A stretch of DNA of 64,000 nt, taken from Orobanche coerulescens. Its lineage: Eukaryota > Streptophyta > Magnoliopsida > Lamiales > Orobanchaceae. Positions 9,741-22,200 of this stretch are shown piece after piece (the stretch's first letter is position 1; each line of letters begins with the position of its first letter). The stretch spans positions 102,913,170 to 102,977,169 of the forward strand of contig CM065801.1 in NCBI GenBank assembly GCA_033398695.1, written 5' to 3'. The position numbers and the translations under genes were made by a program. The notes beneath the pieces are model-generated. The model searched no databases. It saw only the letters and a program-made list of their open reading frames with translations, and had not been told where the DNA came from.

Positions 9741-10580
9741 CCATGGAATCGCACCAGAGGCTACGAAACCCTCAGAGGACCATAGGCCCGTCCCGGAGTG
9801 GCTAGAAATAATCATACCATCAATATTTCATACTTTCAAAGTCGAGAACGTACAATCATAAATGTATACTTGCCTTTGAGACATCGAGGAACGAACGGAA
9901 AAAGGGGTATGAGATTGGTAGGTCCAAGAACGCGCTTCCGGCACCTAAACGATTCGCAAGGAATATGATAATCAATTATCCATATTAAAATCACACGAAG
10001 AAACCCCCGAAACCCGTCTACGATTCATAAAGATATACGGATAATCAACTAGAGGTTGGAAAATCGTCCAAACCTCACAAGTCCGAACACGACATAATTC
10101 AACCCGAAAAATTGGAAGAAAACACTCATACGGTATAGATATATCAAAATCTCAAGGTTCTCAAGCTTCAATCGGATAAAACGGACGAATCTACGAAAAT
10201 CCCCAAAAACCAACACAAAATCAAAGTGTTCTTGAATAATCTTTCAATAATCCGATGAATACCCAATCATGTCCATAATCACGCATATATCACCTCATAC
10301 ACCATGATTTTAACATCCAAAACGTCAAAACCCACACAAAATCGAGAAGTCAAGATGTCGAAAAAATTACCTCTTGAATATTCAAGCGCTATGATCCAAG
10401 GAATACGCGATAGATCGACTATCCGGGCTTCCCAACCGATTGGAAGTGGTAAATCTTCAACACCCAAGTGATAGCTATGAAAAGAGCTCCTTCCTCAACT
10501 CTCTCTCGCGATGGAAGAAGAAATGGAGAAAAATGGCTGAAATCTCGCTTAAAAAGCCGAATTATGCAGTTGACCGCATT

Positions 10581-10870
10581 GTGTGCCGCGGCTCAGCATA
10601 GGTGTGCCGCGGCACAGGCCTAAAAATTGTTCCCAGGTTTCGGCAGTGTGCCGCGGCTCAGCTCAGGTGTGCCGCGGCACCGAGTACAGGCGGGTTTTGG
10701 CTGAGGATGCAACACCAGTGTGCCGCGGCTCAGCGTAGGTGTGCCGCGGCAATGACTCGGCAGTGTGCCGCGGCTCAGCTCATGTGTGCCGCGGCACCGG
10801 GTACAGCCTGCTCGGCCAAATATAGGAAATGTGTGTGCCGCGGCGCACACTCCTTGTGCCGCGGCTCACA
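10581..10870 (-). repeat. GyB LTR array of GTGCCGCGGCAC-type palindromes
   Basis: Ten copies of TGCCGCGG in 290 bp, mostly alternating between GTGCCGCGGCTCAG and the perfect 12-bp palindrome GTGCCGCGGCAC. The 5' LTR has the matching array at 17488-17792. ORFs in this stretch come from the repeat. Confidence 0.93.
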
Positions 10871-11080
10871 CCCCCTTCGGGTCCTAAAATGATGAAAATT
10901 GACCCGGAAAGAGAATAAAAGCAATATGATTCAATGTCTGGGCAACAATAACATGAAAATAGAAGTACGGAAACCCCAAAACGGTGGTTCCAAGCAATGA
11001 TTACAAGGGTTCGCTCAACAAATCACGATCCGAAGAATATGAAAGGTTTGAAATGACATGACTTCCGACCGGGTATTACA

Positions 11081-11115
11081 TTCTCCCCCTCTAGAAAGAA
11101 GTTTCTTCCCGAAAA
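11081..11115 (-). other. GyB polypurine tract and 3' untranslated end
   Basis: On the minus strand this reads 'ttcgggaagaaacttc...tctagagggggagaa' straight into the LTR start TGTAATACCC. The 'cgggacgaaact' word precedes the PPT in GyA and GyF too. Confidence 0.85.
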
Positions 11116-14100
11116 TTAAGAAACAAATAGTTCGGGGTATTCCACCCGCATCTTCTCTTCCGTCTCCCAAGTCGCCTCTTCGACTCCATGCCTCGACCAT
11201 TGTACTTTAACCAGTGGGATGGTCTTATGCCGAAGCTGTTTCTCCCGACGTTCAAGGATCTTCACGGGTCTCTCCGGAAAGGTAACATCCTCAGCTACGT
11301 CAATCTCACTGTAGTCGATAATGTGGCTCGGATCCGCACGTACTTCCTCAATCGGGACACATGAAAAACACTATGGACGTTACTCAAAGCCGGAGGCAAC
11401 GCCAAGCGATAAGCTAAGTCTCCAACTCGTCTAAAATCTCGAAAGGTCCGATATACTGACCGAAGTTTTCCTTTACCGAAGCGAAAACTCCTGCGGTCGG
11501 CGATACTTTGAGCAAGACGTGATCCCCACTTCAAACTCCAAGGGTCGGACGAGTATCGGCGTAAGATTTCGGCGACTGCGGGCGATCGATGTCGGTCTCG
11601 GATGATATAAATCTTTTCCTTGGTCTCCAACAACATATCTGGTTCCGTCCCAACTAGCTCAGAAGCCTCGTCCCAACATAATGGCGACCTACATCGCCTA
11701 CCATAGAGAGCCTCGAAGGGTGCCATTTTGATCGACGCATGCCAACTATTATTGTAAGCAAACTAGATCAACGGCAAGTGAAGCTCCCAATCATTACTCT
11801 AGTCTAAGGCACAAGCCCGCAACATATCCTCCAACGTCTGAATCGTCCTCTCTGTCTGACCGTCCGACTGAGGATGAGAGGAGGTGCTCAATCTCAACTC
11901 AGTACCCAGAGCCTGATGAACGGCCTGCCAAAAATGCGATACAAAACGGCCGTCTCGATCAGAAACAATGGTCTTGGGGGTACCGTGTAACCTCACGATC
12001 TCAGCGATAAAGGTTCGAGCCAATCTATCCGGTCCCCATGTATCCTTAATACCCAAAAAGTGTGCAGACTTGGTCAATCGATCGACAATTACCCAAATCA
12101 TATTCATTCCAGCCCGAGTTCTCGGCATGCCAGTGATAAAATCCATTGAGATATCTTCCCACTTCCACTCGGGAATGGGAAGTGGTTTCAACAACCCCGC
12201 CGGTCGTTGATGTTCGATCTTGACTTGTTGACACGTCAAGCAGCGTAGTACAAACTCCGTAACATCCTTCTTCATGTTATTCCACCAAAAGTTTCGCTTC
12301 AAGTCCTTGTACATCTTACTCGTCCCGGGTGGATTGAGTAAGGCGTAGCATGAGCTTCTCGGAGGATTCTCTGTCTCAACTCTAAATCGTTCGGAACGCA
12401 AAGTCATACGAAATCTCAGAATACTATCCTCATGTACCATGAAGCCAGGAGCTTTTCCTTTAATCACATCTTCCTTCAGTTGAGAAATCATCGGGTCACT
12501 CCACTGTTTCCCTTTGATATCATCAACCAAGGACGAAGTAATTTCGAGAGTACACAACTGTCCCTGTACTCGCTGAAGCCACACTTCGATCCCTTGTTCA
12601 ATTAGGTCTTGACGAATTTTCGTCTGGGACGTAAGAACCTCAAGCATTTGAAGAGATGCCGATTTGCGGCTCAAAGCATCCGCAACGACATTGGCTTTCC
12701 CGGGGTGGTAAAGAATTTCCAGATCGTAATCCTTTATCAACTCTAGCCAACGTCTCTGTCTCATATTCAACTCCTTCTGGCTGAAATATATTTCAGGCTC
12801 TTGTGATCGGTATAAATCCGGCACGGTGAACCATACAAATAATGCCGCCAAATCTTGAGTGCGAAGACAATTGCGGCCAATTCTAAATCGTGAGTAGGAT
12901 AATTTACCTCATAAGGCTTTAATTGTCGAGACGCAAAAGCTATCGTCTTATCATGCTGCATAAGCACACAGCCCAGGCCTTGACTCGAAGCGTCACTATA
13001 AACTGCAAAGCCCTCGCTACCATGCGGTAAACTTAAAATCGGCGCTGAAGTCAATCGTCTCTTCAGTTCATCGAAGCTCTGTTGTCTCTCATCCGTCCAG
13101 ATAAACTTTTCGGTTTTCTGGAGTAATTTTGTAAGCGGTCGAGCGAGTTTCGAAAACCCCTCGACAAACCGACGGTAATACCCAGCAAGGCCCAAAAAGC
13201 TACGAACCTCCTTAACATTTTTAGGCGGTGCCCAATCTAGCACTGCCTCGATCTTCTGCGGGTCTACACGAACCCCTTCGGCCGAAATCACATGGCCGAG
13301 AAACATAACTTCTTCCAACCAAAACTCACATTTCGAGAATTTCGCATAGAGGTGCTCGGTTCTCAAAATGTCTAAGACCAAACGCAAGTGCCGGGCATGT
13401 TCCTACTTATCTCGAGAATAGATCAAGATGTCGTCAATAAAGACGACTACACACCTGTCGAGGTACTCGATGAATATTTTATTCATTAACTGCATGAATA
13501 CTGCCGGCGCATTCGTCAACCCAAAAGGCATAACTACAAATTCATAATGCCCATATCTCGTCCGGAACGCCGTCTTCGGAATGTCGGACTCCCTCACACT
13601 GAGTTGATAATACCCGGATCTTAAGTCAATCTTCGAGAAACCCGCAGCTCCTTGCAATTGATCAAATAAATCGTCTATACGCGGTAGAGGGTACTTGTTC
13701 TTGATGGTTACTTTGTTCAACTCGCGGTAGTCGATGCACAAACGTAGTGAACCATCTTTCTTCCTCACGAAAAGAACAGGCGCGCCCCAAGGCGAAGCGC
13801 TCGGTCTGATGTACCCTCTCTCCAGAAGTTCTCCCAACTGATTCTTCAATTCTTGCATTTCGGAAGGTGCCATCCGGTAAGGTGCTTTAGAAATCGGGGC
13901 CGCGTCTGGCTCTAAGTCTACGGTAAATTCTATCTCTCGATCTGGTGGTAATCCCGGAAGATCGTCCGGAAAAACATCGGGGTACTCATTAACAACCGAA
14001 ATTGAAGAGAAATCGACTTCGCTTCCTTCCGTTTTCAAAGCATAGCACCAATAGCCCGTACAACCTTTATTTAAAAGTCTTACGGCCTTCATGGCACTGA

Positions 14101-14529
14101 TAAGTAACTTGGATTGGCCCGACTTATGTCCCAAAAATGAGTACTCAGATCCGTCCTTAGTCATCATAGCGATAACTTTGGTACGGTAATTCATAATCGC
14201 CTGGTGATTATTAAGCCAATCCTCGCCGAGGATTACGTCCTCGCCTTCCATATCAACTACAATTAAATTTGATAACCATTCCATACCGGATATAACAACC
14301 GGAAATTCTATAATCTCCTGATTCCCCACAATCCTATCCCCGCTAGGCAGTCTCATGATAAAGGGATCGCAAGTAGTTAAACAAGTTATATTCAAACGGC
14401 GTACACACTCCAAAGAAATAAAGGAATGTGTAGCACCCGAATCAAAAAGTACACGGACTGGATAGGATAGAATATGGATGCTACCTGAAGCCACCGCCGC
14501 ATCGGGTTCGTCTGTTCGACGCATCTCAT
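11116..14529 (-). pseudogene. GyB pol: protease, RT, RNase H, integrase and chromodomain-like tail, broken
   Basis: This is the second part of a Gypsy gag-pol polyprotein that would copy and integrate the element. Reading leftward: aspartic protease with [10 protein letters not shown] (near 14440); RT with [36 protein letters not shown] and the FIDD active-site box (about 13431-13442); RNase H with YSDAS and TDHKSLKY; integrase with CLTCQQVK, then D, D, E landmarks WEDISMDF, VSDRDGRF and TERTIQTLEDM; and a C-terminal part with HNVFHVSRLRKY-like sequence and a chromodomain-like tail ending YPELF (TAA at 11116-11118). Lesions: TAG at 13403-13405 just after the RT box, a frameshift near 12780 (RNase H), TAG at 11799-11801 where relatives have Trp, and several frameshifts between about 11400 and 11650. 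Clade by motif order: Tekay/Del chromovirus. Confidence 0.93.
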
Positions 14530-15712
14530 AAACGCGTGGTTGCACCGAACCGACGCTAGAGTTCCCCCCTCCAGCGTTCTGACCCCGTCCCCGGCCCCTG
14601 CCAAAATTCTGCTGAGGTTGACCAGCTGGGGCAGAAGCCCGAGTGTCCAAAGTCTGATTCGGCTCGGAACAAAAAGTCGCTCTATGTCCCATCTGTCCGC
14701 ACGTGTGACACTTCAACGGTGGAAAGTGGCATTCCAAATTAATGTGGCCTGAACGGCCACAATTATAGCAAGTCACCGCGCGATTTGAGGTACCCGAAGT
14801 GGGACGGTAACTCCTCTTCCCTTTATTAGAACGTGACGACTGTCCGTGGCGGTTAGTCGTCTGTGATTTCGAAAGTTGCCACCCTTAGAGCGAAAAATTT
14901 CCGACTTTCGCTTCTTCGGTTCTTCAACGGTATCATTGTCGGGGCTCAACATATCATGGGCTAAAGCTCGTCCCGATACTCTTTCGGTGTGGTACAATCA
15001 AATCCGGCCATGTACCGCCGCAAGTCTAAATTCATCCGCATATCAAAATAACGGATCTTATCACTCTCGAAACGTACTTTATACTTCACATGGATTAATT
15101 GTTTGTTATACTCCAAGATCGCTGCAAACGGGAATATCTTGTGGTTTAGCCTCGAAGAAGGCTCGGATTCGCTCTCTCGCACCGCCAAGGACAAAACTCG
15201 GCCTCCAAGAGCTCCTTATATTCTTCCCTTGTGGCAATACGTTCCTTTGTCTTGATGAAATTCCAACTAGTATCGGACTCCTTTGTGAGGATATACTGAG
15301 CAATCGGTACTTTCCTCACCTCGGGGCAATCAACTGCCTCGAAAATCTTCTCCAATTCTGCTAACCAATCCTCCCAGCCTAACGGGTCTGTGGCACCGCC
15401 GAACTGTGGAGGGTGCATACGGATTACATTCTGAAGCAGGGCATCCGTATTTGGATTCGGGTTATTCAGCTGAACAGTTTGGGCCAAAATAGTCATCTGA
15501 GTAGCCAATTGTTGAAGTGCATTCGCTACTCCAACGTCTACGTTGTTCCCCTGACCATCTGACTGGTCGTGCTGACTCTCGGTATCGGGATGTACCGAGT
15601 TCGACAAACTGGGGTTGGTCGACCCCGCCACTGAACTGATGAAAACGGCCGCGCCACGACCTCTTCCTCGCCCACGGCCACGACCACGGCCACGGCCCCT
15701 ACCAGCTGACAT
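14530..15712 (-). pseudogene. GyB gag, frameshifted
   Basis: Gag forms the particle and binds RNA. The start chosen is the ATG at 15710-15712 because it follows the leader and begins MSAGRGRGRG, like the gag starts of GyA and GyC; an in-frame upstream ATG at 15746-15748 lies in the leader. An Arg-Gly-rich N-terminus is followed by the gag core (MHPPQFGGATDPLGWEDWL, FEAVDCPE) and, after frameshifts near 15150-15200 and 14990-15010 and another near 14780, two CCHC zinc knuckles ([14 protein letters not shown] and [14 protein letters not shown], about 14690-14771). It then runs into pol in one frame, as usual for this group. It cannot yield full-length gag. Confidence 0.9.
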
Positions 15713-15958
15713 ACTGAAGAACTCACAAGTCACGTAAGCACAATTCAATCACGCATCAACAAAGTATCCGGTTCTCAAGAATACCCATAAAATGGAAGCA
15801 AAACGAATAAGGAAACACCAGAAGAGTGAGAGGTCTTACAAGTACCGGTCGCACTGTGATGATGGCAGAGTAGTGATACTGTGGACAATTAACGACTCGA
15901 TCGACCCAAAAGACCGACAGCCTAGGTATCCATAGACCTAAGCTCTGATACCATATTC
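15713..15958 (-). other. GyB leader and primer binding site
   Basis: On the minus strand TGGTATCAGAGC (15942-15953) lies five bases after the LTR: an exact initiator-Met type PBS. About 230 bp of leader follow up to the gag ATG. The leader matches the first ~270 bp after the GyF 5' LTR, which ties the two families together. Confidence 0.9.
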
Positions 15959-16326
15959 TGTAACACCCCCAAGTTATTCAGGGATATTACAGCGCCGTAA
16001 GCTCCGCCGTGGGACCCACAAGGCTATACATACGCGGAACCATAAATTTTGACCGATAAGGTCTACGCACAATGGAATGAAAACGATACAAAGGTATTCG
16101 AAATATAACTAATGCATTCACAAACATCACAACTCAATTCAATACTTCGGCAAACCCAGGCCGGAACATCAAGGAAAAGGAAAACAATACTCGAGTATTC
16201 AATAGCCAATCCAGTACAACAACACTGAACGGGAAACTCCAAACAAATCTGGAAGAAAGACACAGTATCACGCTTGCCCACCATCTTTATGCCGACCCGG
16301 TACCTGCCCGTCCGCTCTCCTGGAAC

Positions 16327-16367
16327 CTGAAATACATGAAACGTATTTCCCCCATAAAGGGGTTAGC
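16327..16367 (-). promoter_or_regulatory. Branch-point/tandem-hairpin/3' splice-site-like module, GyB 5' LTR
   Basis: On the minus strand: GCTAAC, stem 1 CCCC with a TTTAT loop and GGGG, then stem 2 GAAATAC, a 7-nt loop, GTATTTC, then AG. Same layout as in GyA with different paired bases. Confidence 0.55.
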
Positions 16368-17487
16368 CGTCGAATAGCTAGTGCAAGTATAACAATATGA
16401 ATCATAATACTCCTCGACAATAAAGTAAATGTAATCCGTCAATTCATCAATATCCGTCAATTCATCAATTTAAGACTAGTATTCCGGAATAACTAAAATC
16501 TCAAGACGTATGTGAATGCCGTAGAAACGGTTCGTTCATATGATACGCCGTTACATGTAGGAATGCCGTCAAAACGGTTCGTTCATTACATGCCAACATT
16601 ATTTCATATGAATGCCGTAGAAACGGTTCGTTCATATCAACCATGGAATCGCACCAGAGGCTACGAAACCCTCAGAGGACCATAGGCCCGTCCCGGAGTG
16701 GCTAGAAATAATCATACCATCAATATTTCATACTTTCAAAGTCGAGAACATACAATCATAAATGTATACTTGCCTTTGAGACATCGAGGAACGAACGGAA
16801 AAAGGGGTATGAGATTGGTAGGTCCAAGAACGCGCTTCCGGCACCTAAACGATTCGCAAGGAATATGATAATCAATTATCCATATTCAAATCACACGAAG
16901 AAACCCCCGAAACACGTCTACGATTCATAAAGATATACGGATAATCAACTAGAGGTTGGAAAATCGTCCAAACCTCACAAGTCCAAACACGACATAATTC
17001 AACCCGAAAAATCGGAAGAAAACACTCATACGGTATAGATATATCAAAATATCAAGGTTCTCAAGCTTCAATCGGATAAAACGGACGAATCTACGAAAAT
17101 CCCCAAAAACCAACACAAAATCAAAGTGTTCTTGAATAATATTTCAATAATCCGATGAATACCCAATCATGTCCATAATCACGCATATATCACCTCATAC
17201 ACCATGATTTTAACATCCAAAACGTCAAAACCCACACAAAATCGAGAAGTTAAGATGTCAAAGAAATTACCTCTTGAATATTCAAGCGCTATGATCCAAG
17301 GAATACGCGATAGATCGACTATCCGGGCTTCCCAACCGATTGGAAGTGGTAAATCTTCAACACCCAAGTGATAGCTATGAAAAGAGCTCCTCCCTCAACT
17401 CTCTCTCTCTCTCGCGATGGAAGAAGAAATGGAGGAAAATGGCTGAAATCTCGCTTAAAAAGCCGAATTATGCAGTTGACCGCATTG

Positions 17488-17792
17488 TGTGCCGCGGCTC
17501 AGCATAGGTGTGCCGCGGCACAGGCCTAGAAATTGTTCCTGTGTTTCGGAAAGGTGTGCTCAGCTCAGGTGTGCCGCGGCACCGAGTACAGGCGGGTTTT
17601 GGCTGAGGATGCAACACCAGTGTGCCGCGGCTCAGCGTAGGTGTGCTGCGGCAATGACTCGGCAGTGTGCCGCGGCTCAGCTCATGTGTGCCGCGGCTCA
17701 GCTCATGTGTGCCGCGGCACCGGGTACAGCCTGCTCGGCCAAATATAGGAAATGTGTGTGCCGCGGCGCACACTCCTTGTGCCGCGGCTCAC
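17488..17792 (-). repeat. GyB 5' LTR array of GTGCCGCGGCAC-type palindromes
   Basis: About ten copies, with one extra CTCAG unit relative to the left LTR (near 17690) and one damaged copy near 17550. Unit number therefore differs between the two LTRs of one element, so the array is changing by repeat slippage. Confidence 0.92.
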
Positions 17793-18018
17793 ACCCCCTT
17801 CGGGTCCTAAAATGATGAAAATTGACCCGGAAAGAGAATAAAAGCAATATGATTCAATGTCTGGGCAACAATAACATGAAAATAGAAGTACGGAAACCCC
17901 AAAACGGTGGTTCCAAGCAATGATTACAAGGGTTCGCTCAACAAATCACGATCCGAAGAATATGAAAGGTTTGAAATGACATGACTTCCGACCGGGTATT
18001 ACATTTTATGCTTACAGT

Positions 18019-19290
18019 ATGTTGAGAGGCGGACGTGGACGTGGTCGCGGTCGTGGACGCGGACAAAGAAATGCTGAAAGGGAAGCGTCGCCTTCTAATC
18101 AGGCCAGTCATAGCTCAGGCGAGCCGCAACAATCTATTAATAACGAACCGGAACCTGCTGTACCAGAGATCCTTCGTCAAGTGGTGAACCAGATGACTCA
18201 GTTCGCCTAAGTCGTGGACCGAATTCAAGTGGCGGTGGGACTACAGCAGGGAGAGAGACAGCAAGGGATCCCAAACATGGGAAATTGAGGTGACCGGTGG
18301 CTGCAAGAGGTGGCGAAGATGAAACCACCCAAATTCGACGGTATTTCTGAGACTCCCACCTGTGACCATTGGTTGAAGGAACTGGAGAAAATCTTTGCCG
18401 GAATTAACAGCCCAGATGACCGGAGAGCCCCTATCGCGCAATACTTTCTGATAGGGGAAGCGTCCGAATGGTGGGAAGCCATCCGGCCTGTAGACCATGA
18501 TGCTGATTGGACAGAGTTTAAATTGATGATGGAAGCTCAGTACTGCCCACGTCCGGTGAGGGAAGCCAAGGTTCGGGAGTTTTTCTCCGCTCAGCCTTCA
18601 GATGTTCCGATATCGCAGGCAATTAAGATGTTTAACCAACAACTGGCATTTGTCCGACATCTGGTCAGAACAGATGCAGAGATGATGATCCATTTCGATA
18701 TGAGGATGAAACCAGAAATCCAGAGGTACATGTCCGGTTTTGAATGTACCACACTCCGTCAATACCAGGATAAGGCGTTGGCGTATGATATTAAGGAAGC
18801 AGCTATGGAGAAATTTTCGGAATCTAAGAAACAGAAAGTCTCTGGTACTTTTACAGAGCACAAGAACAGCGGTCTCCGTAAGGCCCAGTCATCCTTTCAC
18901 TCTTTCAAGAAACCTCCGCACCCAGTTAGGAGCGGAAAGAACTTCGGAGCGACATCAACTATTACTGATGTTACCAGGAAATGCTTTAACTGCGCCCAGA
19001 CGGGGCACTATCGAAGGAATTGCCCCCTACCTGCCGTGACTTGTTTTGATTGTGGACGAGAGGGACATCGGGCAGTGTTTTGTGAAGAGGCTGCAAAGTC
19101 TTTTAGAGCCCGTACACCACAGCCAGTCCAGAAGGAAGCCAGTATCCAACAGACGCAGTAAAGTGTTCAGATGCCTCAGAATTTTGGCCGCGGACGAGGC
19201 AGAGGACAATGGGACCGAAAGGGGACATCGAGTGCCGGATCTGTTCCCCCACGTTTGTACGAGATGAGGAGGACAGACGATAAGGATGCT
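18019..19290 (+). pseudogene. GyA gag with two CCHC knuckles, three nonsense codons
   Basis: The start is the ATG at 18019-18021, 15 bp after GyB ends; it begins MLRGGRGRGRGRG, as in the other Tekay gags here. The frame continues through the gag core (MKPPKFDGISETPTCDHWL near 18322; EASEWWEAIRP; MRMKPEIQRYMSGFEC) to two zinc knuckles, CFNCAQTGHYRRNC (18982-19023) and CFDCGREGHRAVFC (19042-19083), and a second GRGRGRGQ stretch that leads into protease. TAA (18208-18210), TGA (18286-18288) and TAA (19159-19161) lie in the same frame; each can be explained by one C-to-T or G-to-A change from Gln, Trp and Gln codons expected from GyB and GyC. Gag and pol are one frame, so the end given is the approximate protease border. 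Confidence 0.93.
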
Positions 19291-22200
19291 GCTGTCGCAT
19301 CAGGTACTGTCCAGATCCTTTCCCAGCCAGTTAGCGTTTTATTCGATACAGGAGCTACGCATTCTTTTATATCTTTGTCTTGTGTAAATCATTGGAATAT
19401 TTCCGGTTTTCATACTTGTGAACCTTATGTTGTTGGTTTACCGAGTGGAGAGAGGATTGTCGGGAACTTAGAAACTAGAAATTTCCCTGTATCATTTAGA
19501 GGCAGAGAGTGGCTCTCAAATCTGATCGTGATAGAAATGCAAGGAGACGACCTGATACTCGGAGACGATTGGCTTAATCGATATGGAGAAATTGTAAACT
19601 ACCGAAGGAGGAATATCTCGCTGATCGCTGACGATGGTTCCGAAATTCTGTTTGAGGGATGGAACCGGCACTCAGAAAATTGATCAAAGCGATGAAAGTC
19701 ACAAATTGTTGAAACAAGGTCAGATATCGGATACTGGTGCTATGCAATGAAGAAAGAAGACGAAATTGTGGAACTTTCATCCATTCCTGTTGTGAACGAA
19801 TTTCCAGATGTATTTCCTGACGAGTTACCTGGACTACCTCCACGAAGGGATGTAGAATTTACTATTGAGCTGGAACCCGGAGCTACACCAATTTCTAAGG
19901 CGCCGTATCGTATGGCACCTACTGAGATGTACGAACTGAAGAAGCAACTGGATGAGTTACTGGACAAAGGCTATATTCAGCCAAGCATTTCACCACGGGA
20001 GCGCCGCTTCTTTTGTCCGAAAGAAGGATGGATCGCCCATTTGTGTATTGACTATCGAGAGTGAACAAGATGATGATTAAGAACAAGTATCCGTTGCCGC
20101 ATTGATGATCTGTTTGACCGATTGCAAGGGGCAATGTATTTTCTAGAATCGATCGAGATCGGGTATCATCACCGAGGATTAAGGAATCGATGTTCAAATC
20201 GGCGTAACTCGCTACGGACATTATGAGTTTGTAGTGATGCCGTTTGGTCTCACTAACGCACCTGCTGTATTTATGCAATTGATGAACCGAGTGTTCATCC
20301 AATTTTTGGATAAATTTGTGGTCGTGTTCATTGATGACATTCTGGTGTATTCTAAGAGCTCGGAAGAACATGCGCAGCATTTGCGGATTGTATTGGAACT
20401 TTTGAGAAGCGAGCAATTGTACGCCAAACTTTCTAAGTGTGAATTCTGGATAAAGGAAGTAATGTTCCTTGACCATGTGGTGTCATCTAAAGGAGTCTGA
20501 GTAGATCCTCAGAAGATCGAAGCAATTATGGATTGGAAGCCTCCAAAGAACGTGAAAGAAGTCCGAAGCTTCTTAGGACTTGCTGGATATTATCGTCGAT
20601 TCGTGGAAGGGTTTTCTAAAATCTCCCGCCCACTTACTCGAATCCTGCAGAAAACTCAACAGTTTGAGTGGAATGAGTTGTGTCAGGTTAGATTTGATGA
20701 ATTGAAGAAGAGATTGACGACGGCACCGATTCTATCACTTCCACAGGGAACTGGAGGATTTATAGTTTACAGTGATGCTTCGAACCAAGGGCTCGGATGC
20801 GTATTGATGCAGAATGATAAGGTGATCGCTTATGCGTCGCGACAGCTGAAACCTTATGAAGTGAATTACCCAACACATGATTTGGAGCTATCAGCAGTAG
20901 TTTTTTCTTTGAAGATCTGGAGGCATTATCTGTACGGGACTCACTGTCAGATCTTTACGGATCACAAGAGTCTCAAATACATCTTCAGTCAGAAGGAGTT
21001 GAACATGCGGCAAAGAAGATGGTTAGAGCTGATCAAGGACTATGACCTGGAGATTTTGTATCATCCAGGCAAAGCGAACGTAGTGGCCGATGCACTCAGC
21101 CACAAGCCTGTTTCTATTCAGATGCTGGAGACTCTGACCTCCCAACTTAGTCTTCAATGAGAGATGATTCTATAAGGAATTGAAGTGTGGTTACAAAGAG
21201 TCCAAGGACAACTGTGCGTGATGGAAATAACTTCATCATTAACCGAAGAAATCAAATCTAGACAGGCAGATGATCCTCTGATGATTCGGTTACGTGATGA
21301 AGTGATCAAGGGAAAGGCCCCCGGATTCACATGATAATGGAGTTTTGAGATTTCAGAACCGACTCTGCATTCCCGATGTCGATGTTCTGAAACAGACAAT
21401 TATGAAGGAAGCTCACAGTTCACCCTATTCTATCCACCCAGGCACCAGTAAGATGTATAAGGACTTGAAGCAAGATTTCTGGTGGGGCAATATGAAGAAA
21501 GATGTAGCGGACTATGTTTCGAAATGCTTGAATTGTCAGCAGGTTAAGATCGAGCATCAACGGCCTGCCGGAATGTTGAAGCCACTCCCGATTCCTGAAT
21601 GGAAGTGGGAGGACATATCGATGGAATTTATCACTAGTATGCCTAGAACCAGGACGGGAATGAACATGATTTGGGTGGTAGTTGATCGTTTAACCAAATC
21701 AGCTCATTTTCTGGGCATTAAGGACACGTGGGGACTAGAGAGGTTGGCACGAGTATTTATTTCGGAGATAGTTCGATTGCATGGTACGCCGAAAACCATT
21801 GTTTCTGATCAAGACGGCCGTTTTGTGTCTCATTTTTGGAAAGCAGTTCATAAGGCCTTGGGGACCGAATTGAACTTCAGTACAGCTTATCACCCGCAGA
21901 TTGACGGACAATCCGAGAGGACCATTCAAACGGTGGAAGATATGCTGAGGGCCTGTGCCTTAGACTGGTCAACTGATTGGGAAGTTCATCTACCGTTGAT
22001 TGAATTTACCTACAACAATAGTTGGCATGCTTCCATTAAGATGGCACCGTTTGAGGCATTATACGGGAGGAGATGTAGATCGCCCCTATGTTGGGACGAT
22101 TCATCAGACTTAATCGGGACAGAACCAAAGTTGATCGTGCAGACTCGAGAAAAGATAGCCTTGATTCGTGAAAGGCTATTGACCGCCCAGAGTCGCCAGA

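Larger units (their letters stand above)
9066..11080 (-). repeat. GyB 3' LTR (left copy)
   Basis: 2015 bp, the same family as 15959-18003 (2045 bp). In this copy the acceptor-like CAG of the hairpin module has changed to CGG and the C-tract of stem 1 is shortened (about 9440-9470), unlike the 5' copy. It contains the 48-bp hairpin repeats and a CCGCGG array listed separately. Confidence 0.95.
9066..18003 (-). mobile_element. GyB: Tekay/Del-type Gypsy element, minus strand, in the GyA leader
   Basis: Reads right to left: 5' LTR 15959-18003, PBS, gag-pol (15712 to 11116), PPT 11081-11098, 3' LTR 9066-11080. It ends in TGTAACACCC / GGGTATTACA. Flanks are ATTTA (9061-9065) and TTTTA (18004-18008), a duplication with one mismatch. 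The GyA leader resumes directly and reaches the gag ATG at 18019. Confidence 0.94.
15959..18003 (-). repeat. GyB 5' LTR (right copy)
   Basis: 2045 bp, TGTAACACCC...GGTATTACA as read on the plus strand. It keeps an intact hairpin/acceptor-like module (16327-16367), a donor-like GAG|GTAATT (GT at 17269-17270), the 48-bp hairpin repeats (16515-16640) and the CCGCGG array (17488-17792). Confidence 0.95.

Noticed and set aside
10602..10892. Cys/Ala/Arg-rich ORFs on both strands (also near 17468-17815, 26115-26602 and 33135-33780)
   Set aside because: They are open in several frames only because the CCGCGG repeat arrays lack stop codons.
14876..15364. 162-codon plus-strand ORF
   Set aside because: Antisense shadow of the frameshifted GyB gag.
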